Source of the DNA: Candidatus Atribacteria bacterium 1244-E10-H5-B2
GTDB lineage: Bacteria; Atribacterota; JS1; SB-45; 34-128
Assembly: GCA_003575245.1 (NCBI GenBank)
Contig: NMQN01000908.1
Location: 1-10,071 of the forward strand
Reading direction: 5' to 3'
DNA: 10,071 nt
Shown here: piece by piece, positions 6,027-10,071 of the stretch
Layout: each line of letters opens with the position of its first letter
Numbering within the stretch: position 1 is the stretch's first letter
The notes under the pieces: generated by a model
Database searches by the model: none
Seen by the model: the letters and a program-made list of their open reading frames with translations, nothing else
What the model was told of the DNA's origin: nothing
Position numbers and translations under genes: made by a program

Positions 6027-6587
6027 TTAATAATTGGGATTGTCTATTGCTTTAATTTGCCCATCTTTCTCTATAATTAATTTACAAAATCCTTTACTCT
6101 CAATAATTCCATAATTATGTCCGGCTTCACCAGGATAAACCGCAAAAAAGATTAATGGTGTATTCCCAGTATTTATCGTCCTATGAGCCCAATATGGGGG
6201 AATATAGGATACACTACCTGATTGCATATCAAGGATTTTAACTTCTGTATCTTTCTTCTGCATTAATAATTTACCTGTTCCCTGTAATACTAAATATATC
6301 TCTGCAGTATCTTCCTGTGCATGAAAATGTCCTTTGGTCATATGGAACTCATCACCTACTCGTCCAGGATAGATAATGCTGGTGCAGTGCTGTAGATGTC
6401 CATATTTCTCAGGGACATCTATATTGTAGACTTTATATATTACACGATTGTCTTCATTAATTATCTTTTGCGCAGCTTTTAAATCATAATACATTCCTTC
6501 CATATCGCTCAAATGACGGACTACTATATTACATTTTGAGAGAATCTCACCCGTATTAAAATTTAAATATTTATTAAAAGGTTCCAT
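6027..6587 (-). CDS. Cupin-type (archaeal-type) glucose-6-phosphate isomerase
   Basis: Metal-dependent isomerase interconverting glucose-6-phosphate and fructose-6-phosphate, unrelated to the usual PGI fold. From the chosen start it has 186 residues, against about 189 in the Pyrococcus enzyme. The metal ligands are visible as H87 and H89 in TKGHFH, E96 in AEIY and H135 in PPYWAHRT. VYPGEAGHNYG (150-160) and a C-terminal DNPNY are also typical. The start is uncertain. TTG at 6614 would add nine residues (MEGRIDTDL) but has no ribosome binding site. ATG at 6587 begins MEPFNKYLNFNTG, which lines up with the start of the known cupin enzymes, though its GGAAGGA is rather distant (about 14 nt). It follows the sugar kinase gene by about 57 nt and probably ends the operon. 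In this setting it would channel the product of the pathway into glycolysis, or act on a related ketose phosphate. Confidence 0.88.
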   Translation of the reverse strand: MEPFNKYLNFNTGEILSKCNIVVRHLSDMEGMYYDLKAAQKIINEDNRVIYKVYNIDVPEKYGHLQHCTSIIYPGRVGDEFHMTKGHFHAQEDTAEIYLVLQGTGKLLMQKKDTEVKILDMQSGSVSYIPPYWAHRTINTGNTPLIFFAVYPGEAGHNYGIIESKGFCKLIIEKDGQIKAIDNPNY

Positions 6588-6644
6588 TAAATCTGTATCT
6601 ATCCTTCCTTCCAAATTTCACTATTAAAAGTTATCTAACCTTCA

Positions 6645-8201
6645 TCAAGATAGTGGAGGCTCCTTCAATTGAGCAAGTCTTTGAAAAGTATTATTAAGAT
6701 TATCAATTAAATCAATATATATTTCGGCATATTGCTTATAGTGGTCGTGATATTCGGCACGGGCTTCTATTCGGTGTTTAACCTGAACAAATTTTTGTGA
6801 AGTTTTAGCCAGGTCATCAAATAACCCCACAGCATAACCGCCAATAATTGCACTACCCAGAATAGCTGGTTCTTGTTGAGTCACTATAGTATACGGAATA
6901 TTAAGAGTGTCTGCCTTTATTTGGTTCCATAACTTACTCTTCGATCCCCCACCTAAAGCTCTAACTTCCTTAAATTCAATATCAGGATATAGATTTTTCA
7001 TAATTTTCAAATAATAGTAGTATTCATAAGCTATACCTTCAAGAATGGATCGGTAAAAATGATTTTTACTCTGTCCCCAGCTAAATCCAACCCAACTCCC
7101 TCTCAGGTTGGGTTGAGCTGGTAAGACTCTTCCCCCCAAATGAGGCATAAAGAGCAACCTATCACTACCGGGTGAAACTTCAGAAGCCAGCTTATCGAGA
7201 AATTCATAAAAATCCTGCCCTTTAGCTTCAGCTTCCTTTTTCTCCTGATGGGCTATTTCATCTCTAAACCATCGTAGACAAAGCCCTCCACCATTTATGA
7301 AAGCAATGGGATTCCACAGGTTTTGAATAACTGACCGGGAACACATTACAGTTTTATATTTTAAATCAGGGGAAAATTCATTAGTACAACTGGCTAAAAC
7401 CGATGCTGTACCAGCCACATCAAAAATAATCCCCGGTTTAACTATTCCTGCTCCTAAATAACTTGTTGTTGTATCCCCAGCACCAGCTGCAATAGGAATG
7501 CCTTCAATTAAACCACAATGATCAGCAACTTCCTTACTTAAATGTCCAATGATATCCCATGGTTTAACTATTCGTGGTAATTTTTCCTTGGAAATACTAA
7601 ACATATCACATAATTCATTATCCCAAATCATTTCTTGAATATTGGCTACACCAGAATAATGGAGATAAGTATAATCTACAAAGGCATCAAAAGTATTTAA
7701 GTCTGCCATCTTCCCAGCAACATAACAACCTGGGACAACAAATTTAGCTATCTTTTTAAAAACTTCCGGACACTTCTCTTTCCACCACAATATTTTCGGA
7801 CCATGGGCATATGTAGGCGGACAACCGGTCTTCTTCAGTACTTCCTTTCCTGCTCTTCTCTGCATTAATCGAATATAAGGTTCACAACGAGTATCAAGCC
7901 AGGAATCATAACGAGCTACCGGATTCCAATCCTTGTCAATCATTCCAATTCCTGACATCTGACCATCTATTGTTATAGCAGCTACTTCTTCTGGTCTCAC
8001 ACCTGCTTTTTCCATTATTCGACGGATAGTTTTTAATGCTGAACTGTAAAAACCCTCAAGTTCCTGCTCGACCCAACCAGGCTTTGGATAATAGAGCAAA
8101 GACTCTTCGTAGGCCTGAGCTAATAGAACTCCTTCTGTGTCAAAAAGACCTGCTTTTGTTCCTGCAGTCCCTATATCTACACCAATTAGATAGTCTGCCA
8201 T
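6645..8201 (-). CDS. FGGY-family carbohydrate kinase (xylulokinase-like)
   Basis: ATP-dependent sugar kinase of 518 residues, in the 480-530 range of the family. The N-terminal domain opens with the phosphate loop IGVDIGTAGTKAGLFD (6-21) and has PGWVEQE (41-47), AITIDGQMSG (75-84) and a YDSWLDTR segment (98-105). The probable catalytic base is D243 in AAGAGDTTTSYLGAG, and the C-terminal domain carries the glycine-rich ALGGGSKSKLWNQIKAD (415-431). Closest by pattern to xylulokinases, but FGGY substrates range over xylulose, ribulose, fuculose, tagatose and erythritol-type polyols, so specificity is open; with a ketose 3-epimerase upstream, a ketose substrate is likely. A reading from 8261 would add 20 residues and overlap the upstream gene. 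ATG 8201 has a strong AAGGAGG (minus strand of 8210-8216) 8 nt before it and starts at the conserved strand, so it is preferred. The gap to the upstream dehydrogenase gene is 34 nt. Confidence 0.93.
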   Translation of the reverse strand: MADYLIGVDIGTAGTKAGLFDTEGVLLAQAYEESLLYYPKPGWVEQELEGFYSSALKTIRRIMEKAGVRPEEVAAITIDGQMSGIGMIDKDWNPVARYDSWLDTRCEPYIRLMQRRAGKEVLKKTGCPPTYAHGPKILWWKEKCPEVFKKIAKFVVPGCYVAGKMADLNTFDAFVDYTYLHYSGVANIQEMIWDNELCDMFSISKEKLPRIVKPWDIIGHLSKEVADHCGLIEGIPIAAGAGDTTTSYLGAGIVKPGIIFDVAGTASVLASCTNEFSPDLKYKTVMCSRSVIQNLWNPIAFINGGGLCLRWFRDEIAHQEKKEAEAKGQDFYEFLDKLASEVSPGSDRLLFMPHLGGRVLPAQPNLRGSWVGFSWGQSKNHFYRSILEGIAYEYYYYLKIMKNLYPDIEFKEVRALGGGSKSKLWNQIKADTLNIPYTIVTQQEPAILGSAIIGGYAVGLFDDLAKTSQKFVQVKHRIEARAEYHDHYKQYAEIYIDLIDNLNNTFQRLAQLKEPPLS

Positions 8202-8209
8202 GTAGTCAA

Positions 8210-8216
8210 CCTCCTT
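8210..8216 (-). promoter_or_regulatory. Ribosome binding site that fixes the kinase start
   Basis: AAGGAGG on the minus strand, 8 nt before ATG 8201. It shows that the extra 20 codons upstream in the same frame are not translated as part of the kinase. Confidence 0.85.
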
Positions 8217-8235
8217 AAAAAATTGACTCTCTTTG

Positions 8236-8988
8236 CTATTTTGCGGTATAACCACCATCAATAGAAAGTATAGAACCGGTTGCGTATCCTAAATCATCGG
8301 AAGCCATGGTCAAAATTGCTGATGCTATCTCTTCTGGTCTTCCCAATCTGTTTAAGGGTCGGCATTCTTCAAGTTTACGTCTTGCTTTTTCCGGATCTTT
8401 AGATTTTTTTAAAGCATTTTTAACTAATGGAGTTTCTGTTGTTCCCGGACATACTGCGTTAACCCGCACACCTTTCCTGGCGAAGTCTACAGCCATACTT
8501 TTAGTCAGAGAAATAGCTCCTGCTTTAGATACATTATAAGCCACCTGACCGGCAATACCTACAAGACCAGCCTCAGAAGCAACATTAATCACTACACCAC
8601 CATTCCCCGCAAGCATAACGGGTATAATATAATGGGAGCAAAGATACATACCTTTTAGATTTACGGCTATCACTTTATCCCATTCTTTTTCTGGGGTTTC
8701 GATTACATCACCCTGGTAATATATTCCAGCGTTATTGACTAAAATATTTATCCTTTCAAATCTATTTGTGACTTCTTTAACCATATTTTTCACACTTCCA
8801 CTGTTAGCTACATCTGTTTCAATAAAAAAGGCGTTCCCACCGATTAAAGAACTAATCTGTTTACCTTTTTTAATATCAATATCAGCTACAATGACTTTGG
8901 CATTTTTTTCCGCAAAAGCTATAGCTGTTGCTCTGCCAATTCCCACAGCGGCGCCAGTAACTATAACAACTTTATCTTTAAAATTCAC
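8236..8988 (-). CDS. Short-chain dehydrogenase/reductase (classical SDR, NAD-type)
   Basis: Cytosolic oxidoreductase of 250 residues, the standard size of classical SDRs. It has the nucleotide motif TGAAVGIG (11-18), an acidic residue D36 after the second strand (favouring NAD over NADP), NNAG (85-88), N110, and the catalytic set S138 (INVASEAG), Y151 and K155 (YNVSK). PGTTETP (181-187) and the C-terminal GSILSIDGGYTAK are typical. It probably interconverts a polyol or sugar hydroxyl with a keto group in the same pathway as its neighbours; the family is too broad to name the substrate. The start is GTG 8988 with AAGGAGG (minus strand of 8996-9002) 7 nt upstream. It lies 80 nt after the epimerase gene and 34 nt before the kinase gene, consistent with one operon. 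Confidence 0.93.
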   Translation of the reverse strand: MNFKDKVVIVTGAAVGIGRATAIAFAEKNAKVIVADIDIKKGKQISSLIGGNAFFIETDVANSGSVKNMVKEVTNRFERINILVNNAGIYYQGDVIETPEKEWDKVIAVNLKGMYLCSHYIIPVMLAGNGGVVINVASEAGLVGIAGQVAYNVSKAGAISLTKSMAVDFARKGVRVNAVCPGTTETPLVKNALKKSKDPEKARRKLEECRPLNRLGRPEEIASAILTMASDDLGYATGSILSIDGGYTAK

Positions 8989-9068
8989 TATTTTACCTCC
9001 TTTAATACAAGCCGTTTAAGTATCTATATAAAAAATGCTAATTACGCCACCTTTAAACTTATTGAACC

Positions 9069-9914
9069 TCAGGTAACAAGTTCAAAATATTTTAAGCCCA
9101 TTATGCTTTCTGCAGCATATTGATCGAAAATATTCTCTGAAACTCCTCCTTCAAGGACAAGGTAAGGATCAGAAACTGGTGGTAATGGTTCTAAAGTCAA
9201 TGCATATTTATAATCTATTCCCTTCAACGCTTTAATGAGCGCCTTAAAGTTTATATGTCCTCTTCCTACTGAACACCGATTACTATCTGCTATATGAACA
9301 TTAATTAAGTTGTCTCCGGCTATTCTAATTGCCTCTGGTATATCTCGCTCCTCTATATTCATATGAAAAGTATCGGCCATAATTTTTACATGACTTGAAT
9401 TTACCTCATGAGAATAGCACAAAGCATCTTGAACGCTGTTGACCAAATAAGTTTCATACCTGTTTATCGGTTCTATTGCCAACAAAATATCTTTTTTCTC
9501 CGCATATTTTGCTACTTCCTGAACTGCCTTTACAGAATTTTTCCAGTCTTCTTTTTTACTCAAAGAAGGAGCTGTTTTAGATACAGCAGCTGGAACAACA
9601 ATGACAAGTTTCGCACCCATCAACTGGGCATAATCTATACACTTGAACAAATATATAATAGTCTGTTCCCTAATCTTCTTATCTGATGAAGCCAGATCCC
9701 TTTTAATCTCTTCTTTCCAAGGATACATTCCAGCAATAGAAGAAACTTTAAGACCATGCCGCTGTAGCATTTTTTTTACTTTTTTAGGTTCATATTTTTC
9801 TTTATCTGGTTCTCCTTCAAGTTCTACAGCATTATATTTGTACTTCGCTAATCTTTGAAAGCTCTTTTCTAAATCTTCCGTTGCATATATCCAGTTACTG
9901 ATAGAATATTGCAT
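9069..9914 (-). CDS. Ketose 3-epimerase, D-tagatose/D-psicose 3-epimerase family (TIM barrel, AP_endonuc_2)
   Basis: TIM-barrel sugar epimerase of 281 residues, a usual family length is about 290. The metal ligands of the D-tagatose 3-epimerase family are all in place: E148 (AIEPINRYE), D181 (DTFHMNIEE), H207 (VHIAD) and E242 (LTLEP). The substrate-contact residues E154, H184 and R213 are present too. Spacing between these seven residues matches the Pseudomonas cichorii enzyme as I recall it (E152, D185, H211, E246; E158, H188, R217), with a constant shift of four. The enzyme should invert C3 of a ketose such as psicose, tagatose, ribulose or a related sugar; L-ribulose or erythrulose-type substrates are also possible. 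A TTG start at 9929 would place the first codon inside the ribosome binding site, so ATG 9914 is chosen; GAGAGGT (minus strand of 9921-9927) is 6 nt upstream. The gene begins 4 nt after the stop of the upstream dehydrogenase, so translation is probably coupled. Confidence 0.88.
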   Translation of the reverse strand: MQYSISNWIYATEDLEKSFQRLAKYKYNAVELEGEPDKEKYEPKKVKKMLQRHGLKVSSIAGMYPWKEEIKRDLASSDKKIREQTIIYLFKCIDYAQLMGAKLVIVVPAAVSKTAPSLSKKEDWKNSVKAVQEVAKYAEKKDILLAIEPINRYETYLVNSVQDALCYSHEVNSSHVKIMADTFHMNIEERDIPEAIRIAGDNLINVHIADSNRCSVGRGHINFKALIKALKGIDYKYALTLEPLPPVSDPYLVLEGGVSENIFDQYAAESIMGLKYFELVT

Positions 9915-9918
9915 ATTT

Positions 9919-10071
9919 CTACCTCTCAAAGCTAACTACGATTTTCATATTATTATTAAAAACTGAAATATCCTCAAAAATAGTAGTTAGTTCTTCAAGG
10001 CCTATTTTTTTAGTTATTATTTTTTTTAGATTACACCCAGAATTTTGAGATAGTTTTACAGTCTGCTGAAT
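9919..10071 (-). CDS. C-terminal end of a probable zinc-type medium-chain (alcohol/polyol) dehydrogenase, truncated by window edge
   Basis: An open frame enters from the right edge and ends with TAG at 9919-9921, giving 50 residues. The stretch KKIITKKIGLEELTTIFEDI followed by NNNMKIVVSFER resembles the closing segment of medium-chain dehydrogenases (sorbitol, threonine and alcohol dehydrogenase relatives). In those proteins a helix of the form 'leei.eafe' and a final 'g..Kvvi' strand end the catalytic domain. The catalytic and zinc residues lie outside the window, so this is a pattern match on a short tail only. Its stop overlaps the ribosome binding site of the epimerase gene by one base, which shows the two genes share a transcript. 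A polyol or sugar oxidation step feeding the epimerase would fit. Confidence 0.65.
   Translation of the reverse strand: MQQTVKLSQNSGCNLKKIITKKIGLEELTTIFEDISVFNNNMKIVVSFER

Noticed and set aside
8202..8261. 20-residue extension of the FGGY kinase overlapping the SDR gene
   Set aside because: A strong AAGGAGG lies inside this stretch, 8 nt before the ATG at 8201, and the conserved kinase fold starts there.

Overview
All recognisable genes lie on the minus strand, so the locus is transcribed from the right end of the window towards the left. By eye it is AT-rich, with tightly packed genes, strong GGAGG-type ribosome binding sites and two GTG starts. It carries a tungsten-type aldehyde:ferredoxin oxidoreductase, an archaeal-type cupin phosphoglucose isomerase and a sugar-binding protein whose signal peptide has no lipobox cysteine. 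Together these suggest an anaerobic, probably diderm, fermentative and possibly thermophilic bacterium such as Atribacterota, Thermotogota or deep clostridial-type lineages. This placement is inference; no marker gene is present.

Right block (10071 to 6027): the C-terminus of a probable zinc-type medium-chain dehydrogenase, a ketose 3-epimerase of the D-tagatose/D-psicose epimerase family, an NAD-type short-chain dehydrogenase, an FGGY sugar kinase and a cupin-type glucose-6-phosphate isomerase. The gene gaps are 4, 80, 34 and about 57 nt, which fits one catabolic operon. The implied route is oxidation of a polyol or sugar to a ketose, C3 epimerisation, phosphorylation and entry into hexose or pentose phosphate metabolism.

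Middle (5801 to 5304): a stand-alone gene with its own plausible promoter. It encodes a small protein of the ureidoglycolate lyase (AllA-like) fold, with no allantoin genes nearby.

Left-centre (5068 to 1044): a ribose/CUT2-type ABC importer in the order binding protein, double-domain ATPase, permease. The binding-protein gene has an unusual leader with two near-identical Shine-Dalgarno-like repeats and a two-codon ORF. It is followed by a 17-bp intercistronic hairpin. The ATPase gene appears to have its own -10 element. This block looks less AT-rich than its flanks.

Left end (871 to 1): the first 290 residues of an aldehyde ferredoxin oxidoreductase, cut by the window edge.

Taken together, the window looks like an uptake and catabolism locus for a rare ketose, polyol or related sugar. 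The exact substrate cannot be read from sequence. No rRNA, tRNA, CRISPR array or mobile element was seen. No gene-free stretch exceeds about 290 nt.
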